From positions 310,001 through 374,000 of the forward strand of contig CAWBEY010000005.1 in the NCBI GenBank assembly GCA_963788015.1: 64,000 nucleotides of DNA. The letters are read 5' to 3'. The notes under the pieces are model-generated. The model was not told where the DNA came from. It saw only the letters and a list, made by a program, of their open reading frames with translations, and did not search any database. Made by a program: the position numbers and the translations under genes. This stretch comes from JBBRHH01 sp963788015 (GTDB taxonomy: Bacteria; Planctomycetota; Phycisphaerae; Tepidisphaerales; Tepidisphaeraceae). This document shows positions 1-8,184 of the stretch, piece by piece (position 1 is the stretch's first letter; the number at the start of each line of letters is the position of its first letter).

Positions 1-240
1 AATCCAGGCGGCGAGTGGGGGCTTTTTGGTGCGAGGGAGGCCTTCTAAAGTTGGGAAGAGCCAGTGGCCGTCGCGGCGCATTTCGAGGGCGGTGGCGATG
101 TTGAGGTTTTCCAGAGTGCGGCCCATTTCGCGAGTGGGCAGGACTGGAAGCACGACGACAAACAGCAGAGCCATCACGAGCAAGACCGACAGCAACGGGC
201 GGTGGGGGGCGGGATCAATTCCGACGGCGGGATCATTCAC
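1..240 (-). CDS. ArnT/PMT-like membrane glycosyltransferase, N-terminal 80 residues (cut by window edge)
   Basis: Reading the minus strand from a GTG at 238-240 gives an open frame to the window edge. It has a short cytoplasmic N-terminus, one hydrophobic segment at about residues 17-33, then a conserved-looking block containing RDGHWLFPTLEG and RTKKPPLAAWI. That block resembles the first periplasmic loop of ArnT/dolichyl-phosphate-mannose glycosyltransferases (RDGHWLLPTLNG...KPPL). Such enzymes move a sugar from a polyprenyl-phosphate donor to lipid A, protein or another acceptor at the outer face of the inner membrane. A GGAG lies about 11 bases before the GTG. The rest of the gene is outside the window. 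It is divergent from the EEP-family gene at 344. The substrate cannot be told from this fragment. Confidence 0.7.
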   Translation of the reverse strand, partial: MNDPAVGIDPAPHRPLLSVLLVMALLFVVVLPVLPTREMGRTLENLNIATALEMRRDGHWLFPTLEGLPRTKKPPLAAWI

Positions 241-343
241 TGGCAATGGACTCCAAACGTGTACGCGTTATCTTGCAACCTTGATTGGTCCGACCAACCT
301 CTGCGCAGGACAGTCGGCTGAAACCGGAAAGAGAGCATACGAT

Positions 344-1192
344 TTGGCTGATCAATCTCCACTGCGACCGGTCAACAGGGGGCGCTGGCGACTGCTTGTG
401 TTGGCCCTGGCGGTCGTGGCGGCGGCGGTTTGCTATGACGGGGCGGTGAGACGGCCAACGGGATTTGCGGTGGGGACGGCGTTCAATGGGACGGTTTCCC
501 GTGCTCCATCGGCCGGGGCGGGGAGGTTTAGGATTGGTACATTTAATATTGATTCGGGGAAGGGGTTGGATGGAAAGGTGGATGTAAGCCGGGCGGGGAA
601 TCAGATCATGGGGTGCGATTTTGTGGGGCTGATGGAGGTGCGGGGGGCAAGTCTGGGGGAGCGGCGGACGCAGGCGCAGTTGCTGGGGGAGCAGGCGGGG
701 CTTTCCTGGCTTTATCTGCCGTCAGAGCGGCGGTGGTGGCATGATGACTTTGGGAATGCGGCTTTGAGCAGGTTTCCGGTGACGCAGTGGGAGCGGATTC
801 AGATTTCGCCGACGGGCGGGGGGAGCAACCGGAACATGGCGTTGATTACTTTTGAAGTGGGAGGCAGGACGGTGCGGGCGGTGGTGACGCACCTGGCGCG
901 CCATGACGAGAATGCCCCGCAGCTTTCGGCCGTCATTGGGATGTTTCGGGCACTGGAGGTGCCGGCGGTTTTGCTGGGTGATCTGAATATCAGCGATGAC
1001 AATCCGCAGATTCGGGAGTTGCAGAAAACGCCTGGCGTGGTGGACGCGGTGAGCACGCTGCCGGCGCAGGAGCGGGCCGGGCACGTGGATTGGATTTTCT
1101 TGCGGGGGCTGCGGTGCGTGAAGGCGGGGCGGGAGGACAAGGCGGTTTCGGATCATCCTTTCTACTGGGCGGACGTGGAATGGCCGGAGTGA
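344..1192 (+). CDS. Endonuclease/exonuclease/phosphatase (EEP) family protein, membrane-anchored
   Basis: A protein of about 282 residues with one N-terminal membrane segment (about residues 14-31) followed by an EEP metallohydrolase domain. The EEP motifs run in order: GTFNIDSGKG, GLMEVRG (metal-binding Glu), THLARHDE, LGDLNISDDNP (catalytic Asp/Asn pair), HVDWIF and the terminal SDHPFYW histidine. The domain includes DNase I-like nucleases and phosphodiesterases; here it would face the periplasm. The frame is open back to base 26, but a TTG at 344 preceded by GGAAAGAGAG (326-335) puts the start just before the membrane segment, and the upstream part has no family character and overlaps the divergent gene. 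Whether it cuts nucleic acid or a phospholipid/sugar phosphate is unknown. Confidence 0.75.
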   Translation: MADQSPLRPVNRGRWRLLVLALAVVAAAVCYDGAVRRPTGFAVGTAFNGTVSRAPSAGAGRFRIGTFNIDSGKGLDGKVDVSRAGNQIMGCDFVGLMEVRGASLGERRTQAQLLGEQAGLSWLYLPSERRWWHDDFGNAALSRFPVTQWERIQISPTGGGSNRNMALITFEVGGRTVRAVVTHLARHDENAPQLSAVIGMFRALEVPAVLLGDLNISDDNPQIRELQKTPGVVDAVSTLPAQERAGHVDWIFLRGLRCVKAGREDKAVSDHPFYWADVEWPE

Positions 1193-1195
1193 GGC

Positions 1196-2464
1196 TTACT
1201 TGCCGGCGGCGATTTTCCAGAGATGACTTTCGGTGCGAATAAAGAGCGTGTTGTCGGCGACGGCGTACGAGGCGAGGGAGCGTTCCCCCAGATCGTTTTC
1301 GGCCAGTTGCTCGAAAGACTTGGCAGCCTTGACGACGAAGCCGGCCCCTTCTTCGTTTTGGAAATAGACGCGGCCTTCGGCGGAAACGGGGGAGGCGGAA
1401 TAGTTGCCGCCGAGACGATGGGTCCAGTGGATTTTGCCGGTTTCGGCGTCGGCGCAATTTGCGACGCCGATATCGGAGACGTAATACAATTCATCCCCCA
1501 CAACGAGGGTGGAAGGGGTGGTGGGAGCGGCTTTGCGGATGGTCCATGGGACGTTGGTGTCGGTGACGTCGCCGCTCGCGCCGGCGGGCTTGATGGCGTA
1601 GAGAATTGGTGAGTCGAAGCCTGAACTGAGATACAGAAGGCCGTGTGCATAGACGGGGCGGGGGACGACAGAATAGCCTTCGCCGTAGCGGACGCGCCAA
1701 TATTCCTTGCCGTTGGCGGGGTTGTAGGCGGCGACGAAACCGCTGCCGGGGCTGATCAGCTGTTTGATATTGGCGGCTTCGATGAGAAGCGGGGTGCAGA
1801 AGGAGAAGGTTTTTCGCGCCTTGGAGTTACGGGGCGTTTTCCATTTGATGTCGCCGGTTTTGGCGTCGAGGGCGACGACAAACGGCGCGGAGAGGCCGTC
1901 GCAGTTGAAGATGAGGAGATCGTCGACCAGGACGGGCGAGCCGCCGTTGCCGTGAACGGGAGGATATTTAAGGCTGGTCTGCCGCCAGAGGATTTTGCCG
2001 GAGAGGTCGAGGGCGGCGGTGCCGAGGTGGCCAAAATGGACGAAGATGCGGTCGGCGGTGAGGATGGGGGTGGGGCTGGCGAGGGTGTTTTTCTGGTGCA
2101 TCGAGCGTGCGGAATCCTGATCGGGCTGAAAGACTTCGACGTTCCACGCGACTTTGCCGTCGGCGGCATTGATGCAGAGGGCGCGGAGGGAGATCGGGCC
2201 GGTGGCGTTGCCGACGGCGGTGGTGAGGTACAGTTTGCCTTCAGAGAGAACGGGGGAGGACCAACCTCGGCCAAGGATTTCGATTTTCCAGGCGACGTTT
2301 TTGGTGGCCGACCATTCGACGGGAACCCCGGCGGCGTCGCAGAGGCCCTGGCCGGTCGGGCCGCGAAACTGAGGCCAGGTATCGGCGGCGGCGCAGGCCC
2401 AGGAGGAGACGGTGAGGATGCAAGCGGAGAAAAGGAGGCTACAATGGCTCATAGGTTTGGGCAT
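1196..2464 (-). CDS. Secreted PQQ-like beta-propeller repeat protein (WPQFRGP type)
   Basis: About 422 residues starting MPKPMSHCS with a Sec signal peptide (hydrophobic stretch, then WACAAADTWPQ). The mature N-terminus WPQFRGPTGQG is the hallmark of a large planctomycete family of PQQ-like, BamB-like propellers. Repeated blades are visible (GWSSPVLSEGKLYLTT, NGGSPVLVDDLLIFNC, ASPVSAEGRVYFQNE), each of the form SPV...G.LY/VYF. Members are thought to act as periplasmic binding or scaffolding proteins; no catalytic residues are claimed. The frame stays open upstream to about 2632, overlapping the divergent membrane gene at 2601, so the start before the signal peptide (2464, or the Met at 2452) is preferred. 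The stop lies 3 bases from the convergent EEP gene. Confidence 0.82.
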   Translation of the reverse strand: MPKPMSHCSLLFSACILTVSSWACAAADTWPQFRGPTGQGLCDAAGVPVEWSATKNVAWKIEILGRGWSSPVLSEGKLYLTTAVGNATGPISLRALCINAADGKVAWNVEVFQPDQDSARSMHQKNTLASPTPILTADRIFVHFGHLGTAALDLSGKILWRQTSLKYPPVHGNGGSPVLVDDLLIFNCDGLSAPFVVALDAKTGDIKWKTPRNSKARKTFSFCTPLLIEAANIKQLISPGSGFVAAYNPANGKEYWRVRYGEGYSVVPRPVYAHGLLYLSSGFDSPILYAIKPAGASGDVTDTNVPWTIRKAAPTTPSTLVVGDELYYVSDIGVANCADAETGKIHWTHRLGGNYSASPVSAEGRVYFQNEEGAGFVVKAAKSFEQLAENDLGERSLASYAVADNTLFIRTESHLWKIAAGK

Positions 2465-2600
2465 CTTGCTTGCGCGCGGGCGAGCGTCAAGTTGAAGGGT
2501 GAACTGGACCGATGTTGAATACAGTGCTTGCGAAATACGCATTGGCAGTGCGTGTACCTTCGGCGCGATAAACGAGAAGTAATTCACGACGCGGTAATTC

Positions 2601-3206
2601 ATGAACAACCTACCGGATTGGGCCGCCAACATTCTGTTTCCGCTTTACCGATGGGCACATATCGTGGGGACGACGCTGCTGGTGGGCGGGATTCTTTTTT
2701 TTGAAATCGTTGTTCCGGCGGCCACGGCGGATTTGAAGCACGAGCAGAGCCTGGCGGTCTTCGGCCGGGCGCGCTGGATTTTTGGACGGATTCTCTGGCT
2801 AAGCGTTTGGGCGATTTTGCTGACCGGCGGGTTATCAATTTGGCGTCTCTGGCCGACGTACAACACTTACGATGCGGTCGCCGGTTCGTGGTGGGCGGCC
2901 TGCAAGCCGTGGTTTTTCGGGCACATGGGGTTGGGGTTGCTGGGGATGATCATGGCGCTGCGATTAACCAAGGGCCGGCGGCTATTGTCGCATCCCTTAC
3001 CGTGGATGCAGATCACGCTGATCGTGCTGCTGGTGGCCATTTTCATGGCGTGCGTCTCGCGGCACATGGGGCTTCGCATGACCGAATGGCGGGATTGGTC
3101 CAAACATGCCGCCGGCCAAGGTGAATCCCCTCTGAGCGATCAGGTTTCGACCGAAACCGTGTGTACACCCGCCCACTGGTTCGAGAGGGTTTTCCCGATT
3201 AGATAA
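2601..3206 (+). CDS. Four-helix integral membrane protein, CopD-like, unknown function
   Basis: A protein of 201 residues with about four membrane helices: residues 12-38 (RWAHIVGTTLLVGGILFF), 65-83, 104-122 (FGHMGLGLLGMIMALRL) and 133-151. Histidines in the first and third helices and the general arrangement recall CopD/DUF2269-type membrane proteins, some of which bind haem or copper; this is only a resemblance. The last 22 codons overlap the convergent nuclease-inhibitor gene (stop at 3140) by 67 bp. That inhibitor ends exactly where its family ends, so the C-terminal tail here may be extended by read-through of a damaged stop or by a frameshift. It is divergent from the propeller gene. 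Confidence 0.6.
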   Translation: MNNLPDWAANILFPLYRWAHIVGTTLLVGGILFFEIVVPAATADLKHEQSLAVFGRARWIFGRILWLSVWAILLTGGLSIWRLWPTYNTYDAVAGSWWAACKPWFFGHMGLGLLGMIMALRLTKGRRLLSHPLPWMQITLIVLLVAIFMACVSRHMGLRMTEWRDWSKHAAGQGESPLSDQVSTETVCTPAHWFERVFPIR

Positions 3207-3505
3207 ATTTGGACTTCAATCCTGCCCGCGCGGAAGACGGTGAGGCCGGAGAGCTGTGCTTCGAGCGTCCGGCGAAGTTGAATAAAGCGATTGGCATCGT
3301 CGGTGTCTTTCAAGGGAGCGAAGAAATCATTGATGGATAGTTCCTGAAGCGTCGCACCTGGCGGAGCATGCGCGGCGATTTCTTCTCGGGCTGAATCGTT
3401 CTTTGCCGGCCAGCAGAAGACGTCGAAGGGGGCATCGGACTCGCTGGGATAAGTCAAACCATCCACTTGAGTTGTCAGGAGATCGACGGAGAAACTTTGC
3501 ATCAC
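3140..3505 (-). CDS. nuiA: Nuclease A inhibitor-like protein (NuiA family)
   Basis: A 121-residue acidic protein that lines up along its whole length with Anabaena NuiA. An N-terminal DGLTYPSESDAPFDVFCW block matches DGLLFMSESEYPFEVFLW, then come INDFF, a central helix, and a C-terminus RIEVQIYLIGKTLSNQWAG...SVET that matches EVELDVYVIGETPAGNLAG...VVET. NuiA is a tight protein inhibitor of the non-specific nuclease NucA. The gene starts 4 bp inside the end of the NucA-like gene (3502-3505 overlap), so the two are translationally coupled as nuclease then inhibitor. Since the partner is membrane-anchored, this inhibitor without a signal peptide would protect the cytoplasm. The pairing is strong contextual support. 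Confidence 0.85.
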   Translation of the reverse strand: MMQSFSVDLLTTQVDGLTYPSESDAPFDVFCWPAKNDSAREEIAAHAPPGATLQELSINDFFAPLKDTDDANRFIQLRRTLEAQLSGLTVFRAGRIEVQIYLIGKTLSNQWAGVHTVSVET

Positions 3506-4497
3506 TCTCCTCCGTAGTTTCTTGGCCGGGGCGGCGGGATGGTGACAAAATCAACTTTCTGCCGCAGCGTCTGAGCGAGATCGGGAGGAAGGTTGTTGAA
3601 GAACTTGAAGTGCGTTCGCGCTTCGATGGCGGCGGGGGTGGTGCGGAACTTAGCCCATTCCTCGCCGACGATGTCGTTGTCGTTGGGCATGATGACGGAA
3701 ATGACGCGGGTGTTGGGATTGATCTTGGCCAGTTCGTCGTCGCCCGCCTCGGGAACGACGATGATAATTTTCCAGCACTCGGCCGGCACCAGCACCCGGC
3801 CGGTGGGAAGCGTATCCATGTACCCCCGCTCGCCCCGGCCGCCCTGCGCATCCGGGCCAGCGATGACGTAGAGGTGCTGGCGCTGCGCGACAAGATCGCG
3901 GCAGTAGGATTCGAGCTGTTCCCACGCCTTGCGATTGACGTTGGGGGCCTGGGGGATGACGTTGGTCATGACGAAGGTGGCGAAACTCATCTCCTGGGAG
4001 GCAGCGCGGTCGCCGTGGGGGCACATGTGGCCTCGGTCGAAACCGGTGCTCTTGTAGTCATTGGTAGTGACGCGGTTGAAGCCGGCGGGAAGTTCGACGT
4101 CAGGATCGAAGGTGAGCTTGCGCGGCGCGCCGCCGAGATGATCGCGGGTGATTTGCCAGCTGACCCAGTTGGGGATGCCGGAGCTGCTGTTGTAGGAGAG
4201 GGAGAAATATTTCTTCACCATCAGGTAGTTGTCTCTGTTGGCGGCATCGGTGGTGGCGCTGCTGGGATTCCCCAGGAGCATGTCGGCGGTGGACGCCGCA
4301 GCGGCGGGCGTGGTGGAAAGGTTTGCTTGATGGCGCTGGGACTGGATGTAGGCGACGGCGGCGATGATCGCGACGACGACCAGAAACGCCACCACTGCCA
4401 GCCGTGCCTGGGGGTTGAGGCGCAGGAACGCGTTTAAGAATGGCTGGTATTCGCTCGGGTCGAAGTCGTTGGGCGGACGGTTGCGTTGCCTGGGCAT
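3502..4497 (-). CDS. nucA: Membrane-anchored DNA/RNA non-specific endonuclease (NucA-like, beta-beta-alpha metal)
   Basis: 331 residues. A cytoplasmic N-terminus with Pro/Arg/Asn is followed by one membrane helix (about residues 33-50) and then a NucA/Serratia-type nuclease domain from about residue 73 (LLGNPSSATTD, almost identical to Anabaena NucA). The active-site motif is DRGHMCPHGDR with His157 as general base; the metal-binding Asn lies in NVNRKAWEQLE (Asn188). Typical downstream blocks LYVIAGP, ECWKIIIVVP and TRVISVIMPND are present. The product should be a sugar-nonspecific nuclease cutting DNA and RNA outside the inner membrane. It is followed, with a 4-bp overlap, by a NuiA-like inhibitor. 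Unlike Anabaena NucA, which has a cleavable signal, this one appears to be anchored. Confidence 0.88.
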   Translation of the reverse strand: MPRQRNRPPNDFDPSEYQPFLNAFLRLNPQARLAVVAFLVVVAIIAAVAYIQSQRHQANLSTTPAAAASTADMLLGNPSSATTDAANRDNYLMVKKYFSLSYNSSSGIPNWVSWQITRDHLGGAPRKLTFDPDVELPAGFNRVTTNDYKSTGFDRGHMCPHGDRAASQEMSFATFVMTNVIPQAPNVNRKAWEQLESYCRDLVAQRQHLYVIAGPDAQGGRGERGYMDTLPTGRVLVPAECWKIIIVVPEAGDDELAKINPNTRVISVIMPNDNDIVGEEWAKFRTTPAAIEARTHFKFFNNLPPDLAQTLRQKVDFVTIPPPRPRNYGGE

Positions 4498-4654
4498 AGG
4501 GCGAGTAGCATAAGGCTCGCGGGCGGCGGATGCGAAGGCGATTTAGTGGTTCGGTTGCATTAACGGCGTTTGCACCGGTGGGGCTTTGGCTGATAATGCC
4601 GCACCACGGCTGGCGGCCTTGTAGATGTACTGATTTGTTAAATGGGAACGCGCG

Positions 4655-5362
4655 ATGAACCTGCTTGGATTGATGCAGTCTTTGGAGCATGCGTTGGAGA
4701 CGGGGGGATATTTTGTACTGTTTGCGGTGCTGTTTTCGTGTGGGCTGGGGCTGCCGCTTCCGGAGGACATTCCACTTTTGATTGGCGGGTTTGGCGTGGG
4801 GCAGGGGCGGTTGCAGCTCGTGTGGGTGGCGCTCTGCTGCTGGTGCGGGATCGTGGGCGGCGACATCATGCTCTATAGCCTCGGGAAGCGGTTTGGGCTG
4901 AACATCACACGCGTGCCGGTCATTGGAAAGCATGTGACTGAACGGAGAATCCAGCGCGCCCAGGTGCTCTTCGAGCGATGGGGGATCTGGGTGGTGGCCG
5001 TGGGACGGTTGTTCGCGGGAATTCGCGGGGCGATGGTGATCGCGGCCGGGGCAACGCGGTACAACTTTGTGAAGTTCATCGTGGCCGATGGATTGGCGGC
5101 GCTGGTCAGCGGCGGGATGTGGATCGCTTTGGGCTGGTGGGCCGGCCACAGCATCGGCGACCTTCGCGACCCGCGCGTGCAGGACAAGATCAGAAACGCC
5201 AAGCACTACTTCATCATCGCAGCGATTGCAGCGGCCGTGATTTTTGCAGTTTATGCGATCTGGCGGCATCGGCGGCGTCAGACGCCATCGCAGATCGCGC
5301 TCAACAGGTTGGTGCCCAAGCCATCGCCTGAGAGTGAGGTTGTTACGCCACGGGTTGAATGA
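4655..5362 (+). CDS. DedA family (SNARE-associated/VTT) membrane protein
   Basis: 235 residues beginning MNLLGLMQSLEHALETGGYF. The DedA/VTT signatures are clear: an early re-entrant segment with LFSCGLGLPLPEDIPLLIGG, GGDIMLYSLGKRFG, and GRLFAGIRGAMVIAAGATRYNFVKF, which carries the conserved basic residues and FxGxR-type motif. Further helices and a basic C-terminal tail follow (WRHRRR). DedA proteins are inner-membrane proteins involved in lipid-carrier flipping (undecaprenyl phosphate or phosphatidylethanolamine), envelope stress and membrane potential. The ATG at 4655 is in the only frame with family character. It is convergent with the following gene, with 2 bases between the stops. Confidence 0.88.
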   Translation: MNLLGLMQSLEHALETGGYFVLFAVLFSCGLGLPLPEDIPLLIGGFGVGQGRLQLVWVALCCWCGIVGGDIMLYSLGKRFGLNITRVPVIGKHVTERRIQRAQVLFERWGIWVVAVGRLFAGIRGAMVIAAGATRYNFVKFIVADGLAALVSGGMWIALGWWAGHSIGDLRDPRVQDKIRNAKHYFIIAAIAAAVIFAVYAIWRHRRRQTPSQIALNRLVPKPSPESEVVTPRVE

Positions 5363-5364
5363 GC

Positions 5365-5970
5365 TCAGGACGATACCTGTGAGACGCCGCCGGCGGTGGC
5401 ATTGTTTTGGGAGAGGCGTTCCCACGCGGCCTGTGCTTCCTGAAGAAAATGGGCTCGGTCGGTGGGCGTGTACTTGGTGCGCACTTTGGCGATCAAATCC
5501 TGCGAGAGCCAGAAGCGAACCGCGACGCGGAGGCGGTAGTCGGGTTGGCGCTCGCGCAGGCGCTTGCCGGTTTGCTCCAGAAGTTGGTCGAAGTGGAGGG
5601 GATGGGAGGCGGCGGCCAAGATGTGGGCGGCCGCGTCGTAGGTGGCGCGGGGGCATCGGAAAGGCTGGGATTGACCCTCCCGCTGCTCGATGAGATACCC
5701 GCCGGTGGGGTCATTGTGCAGATGATACGCAAGTGTCTTTCGTTCGCGCGTCGGGCGGGGCTGCGCGGCGGCGAGGGATGAGCCCAAGGTGAGCGAGGGA
5801 TCCAGCTTTTGCTGAAGGGCCTCGACCAGTTCAAGCGCATCGCAGACGGGCTCGCGCGACTCGGGGGAGACGCGCAACACACGAATGAGGGCATGACGAA
5901 GGCGTGCAAATGTGTGGACGTCGGCGTCGGGTGGAAGGTCTGTCGGGATAACGGCGGCCTGTTGTGACAT
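5365..5970 (-). CDS. Hypothetical protein, possibly winged-helix-like C-terminal domain
   Basis: About 201 residues from MSQQAAVIPTD; the frame is open to 6021 and the ATGs at 5982 and 5970 are both possible. I do not recognise the family. It is soluble, without signal or membrane segments. An N-terminal helical part (TFARLRHALIRVLRVSPESREP) is followed by a basic linker, a short beta-rich block (GGYLIEQREGQSQPFRCP) and a C-terminal part, AAHILAAASHPLHFDQLLEQ...PDYRLRVAVRFWLSQDLIAKVRTKYTP, that has the look of a winged-helix domain. It might bind nucleic acid, but this is a guess from sequence character. Bases 5971-6298 upstream (AT-richer) hold no gene that I can see. Confidence 0.5.
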   Translation of the reverse strand: MSQQAAVIPTDLPPDADVHTFARLRHALIRVLRVSPESREPVCDALELVEALQQKLDPSLTLGSSLAAAQPRPTRERKTLAYHLHNDPTGGYLIEQREGQSQPFRCPRATYDAAAHILAAASHPLHFDQLLEQTGKRLRERQPDYRLRVAVRFWLSQDLIAKVRTKYTPTDRAHFLQEAQAAWERLSQNNATAGGVSQVSS

Positions 5971-6298
5971 GGAGTAGCCCATACAGTGACATCCAGTAGG
6001 TGCAGCAGACGCTACAACCATAAATTGTAGGTCCGATATTGTAAGCGGGCAAAGTGAGCCAAGGTGGGTGGCGTAAGCTGGGATACTGTAACTCTTGACA
6101 TCACAAGTGCATACAAAATCTCCTTAAATTGTCGTTAGCGCCCCAAACAGGGCTTACACAATTTTCCGCGCGCTAATTGCAAAAACATACAGTCGCGCGG
6201 GCATCCATTACGCGCAATCGTTTGGGCACGGGCTGGAGCCTTCCGCCCTTTTATTTCCGTCAGGGACGATCAGCTTTAGAACCTCGGAAGAACGCGCC

Positions 6299-7316
6299 AT
6301 GCCGCGAACCTTGGAACATGCGCCAGCTTGCCGCGCGGGAATGCCCAGCCATATCCAACCCATGATGGCGGTGCTATCGGACCTGCCGGCCGATGCCGAA
6401 CGGTACGGCTTTGAATTCAAGTGGGATGGGGTGCGGGCGTTGTGTTACTGGGACGGGCGGCGGATGCGGCTGGAGAGCCGCAATCTGTTGGACATCACCG
6501 CGCGGTATCCGGAGCTGGAGGCGCTGGGGGAGGCGCTTGGACCCGAGCGGCGGGTCATTCTGGACGGGGAGATCGTGGCACTGGATGACCTTGGCGCACC
6601 GAGCTTCGCGCGGTTGCAGCACCGCATGCACGTAGCCGATTCGCGCCAGGTGGCACGGCTGGTGACGCAGATCCCGGTTTACTATTTCATCTTTGATCTT
6701 CTGTATCTGGACGGCAAATCGACCGTGGACCTGCCTTATCGAGAAAGGCGGGCGCTGCTGGAAGAGGTGACACTTGTAGGCAACTCCTGGCGGTTGTCGG
6801 TCGTGGAATATGGAGATGGACAGGCAATGCTGGCCACCGCGCGAGCACCGGCTTGAGGGCTTGATGGCCAAGCGACTGGATAGCGTTTACGAGGCGGGGC
6901 GGCGCTCGGGGGTTTGGCGGAAGATCAAGATCGTTCAGCGGCAGGAGTTTGTGATCGGGGGCTGGATCCCAGAGCGCGGCACGACGCAGCGCAGCCGGGT
7001 GGGGGCGCTCTTGCTGGGCTACTACGACTGCCCCGGCGGCGGCGGGAAGCTTCATTATGCCGGAAGCGTGGGCAGCGGCTTTTCGGATGCAACACATCGC
7101 GACCTGACGCGCGCGTTGGCGGGGCTGGGCCGGAAAGACAATCCATTTGCCGAGGCGGTGCCGAAAAGGGGCGAGGTGATTTTTCTGGATCCGAAGCTGG
7201 TAGGCGAGGTGGATTACCGGCGCTGGCCTGACGAGGGGCACATTCAACAGGCGTCATTCAAGGGGCTGCGCGAGGACAAGGATCCCCGCGAGGTGGTGAA
7301 GGAGGGATCAAAGTGA
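6299..7316 (+). CDS. ligD: ATP-dependent DNA ligase (LigD ligase domain type), frameshifted near 6840
   Basis: Adenylation domain with motif I FEFKWDGVRAL (nucleotidyl Lys41), then LESRNLLDIT, ILDGEIVALDD, YYFIFDLLYLDG, and after the lesion REHRLEGLMAKRLDS (motif IV), WRKIKI (motif V), and an OB-fold with YAGSVGSGF and VGEVDYRRWPDEGHIQQASFKGLREDK. This is the stand-alone ligase module of the NHEJ ligase LigD, without phosphoesterase or polymerase domains. The frame changes at about 6838-6845, in a GCGCG run: loss of one GC unit explains it, joining ...ATA(R) to REHRLEG. Ku begins 7 bases after the stop and the polymerase overlaps Ku, so the three form an end-joining operon. It may be active if the shift is a sequence error. 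Confidence 0.88.
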
Positions 7317-7323
7317 GGACTTT

Positions 7324-8184
7324 ATGGCAACGCGATCAATCTGGTCGGGCTCGATCAGCTTTGGCCTCGTGAATATACCGGTGCGAATGGTGACGGCGGT
7401 TCGTGAAGAGCCGGTGCGGTTTCACATGCTTCACGATCAGGACCAGGTGCGCCTGCAGCGCAAGATGTTTTGCCCGGCCGACGGGCAGGAGGTTCACGCT
7501 GAGCACATTGTGAAGGGGTATGAAATAGCGCCGGATAAGTTTGTGGTGCTGCGCCAGGAGGAACTCGACGCGGTGGCGCCGGAGAAGACGCAGACGATTG
7601 AGATCACGGATTTTGTGGAGCTGTCGGAGATCGATCCGCTCTATTTCGACCGGCCTTATTACCTGCTGCCGGACCGTAACGCAGCCAAGGCGTACGGGCT
7701 TTTGCTGGAGGCGATGGACCGATCGGGGAAGGTGGGGATCGCGCGATTTGTTATGCGGGACCGCGAATCGCTGGCTGCGGTCAGGCCGGTGGATGGGGTA
7801 TTGTGCCTGGAGACGATGCACTTCGCGGACGAAGTGCTGGATGTAAATCAGATCGATGGTGTTTCGGCCATGGCACACTCAGAAGAGCGCGAGCTGAAGG
7901 CGGCCGGGGAGTTGATCGAATCGCTGGCGGGAGAGTTTAAGCCGGAGGAATTTCGCGACGAGTACAAGGAGCGCGTGAAGGAAATGGTAGCGCGGAAGGC
8001 CAAGGAGGAGCGGGTTATTATGAAGGCCACCCACGGTGTAAGCCACGGTGAGCGTGAGCCGCGCGGCAAGGCGGTGGACCTGATGGCCGCCTTGCAGGCC
8101 AGCGTGGAGAAGGCCAAGCGCAGCATCAAGAACGAGGTTCATCAGCACAAGGGGCAGGCGACTCGAAAACGGAAGAGCGCATGA
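7324..8184 (+). CDS. ku: Ku homodimer DNA end-binding protein
   Basis: 286 residues with the typical bacterial Ku beginning (ATRSIWSGSISFGLVNIPVRMVTA), the RFHMLH block, EEVHAEHIVKGYE-like KGYEIAPDKFVVLRQEELD, and the bridge region ITDFVELSEIDPLYFDRPYYLLPD. The core ends near ELIESLAGEFKPEEFRDEYKERV and is followed by a Lys-rich tail as in other bacterial Ku proteins that recruit LigD. It forms a ring on broken double-strand ends and recruits the ligase and polymerase of non-homologous end joining. Its stop codon overlaps the ATG of the polymerase gene (ATGA). No frame lesion is seen. Confidence 0.95.
   Translation: MATRSIWSGSISFGLVNIPVRMVTAVREEPVRFHMLHDQDQVRLQRKMFCPADGQEVHAEHIVKGYEIAPDKFVVLRQEELDAVAPEKTQTIEITDFVELSEIDPLYFDRPYYLLPDRNAAKAYGLLLEAMDRSGKVGIARFVMRDRESLAAVRPVDGVLCLETMHFADEVLDVNQIDGVSAMAHSEERELKAAGELIESLAGEFKPEEFRDEYKERVKEMVARKAKEERVIMKATHGVSHGEREPRGKAVDLMAALQASVEKAKRSIKNEVHQHKGQATRKRKSA

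Noticed and set aside
4100..5656. 518-codon minus-strand frame over nucA and dedA
   Set aside because: It runs antisense to DedA and out of frame with NucA, with no family features.
6095..6123. TTGACA upstream of the ligase gene as a sigma-70 promoter
   Set aside because: No acceptable -10 hexamer at 16-18 bp spacing, and it lies about 200 bp from the gene start.
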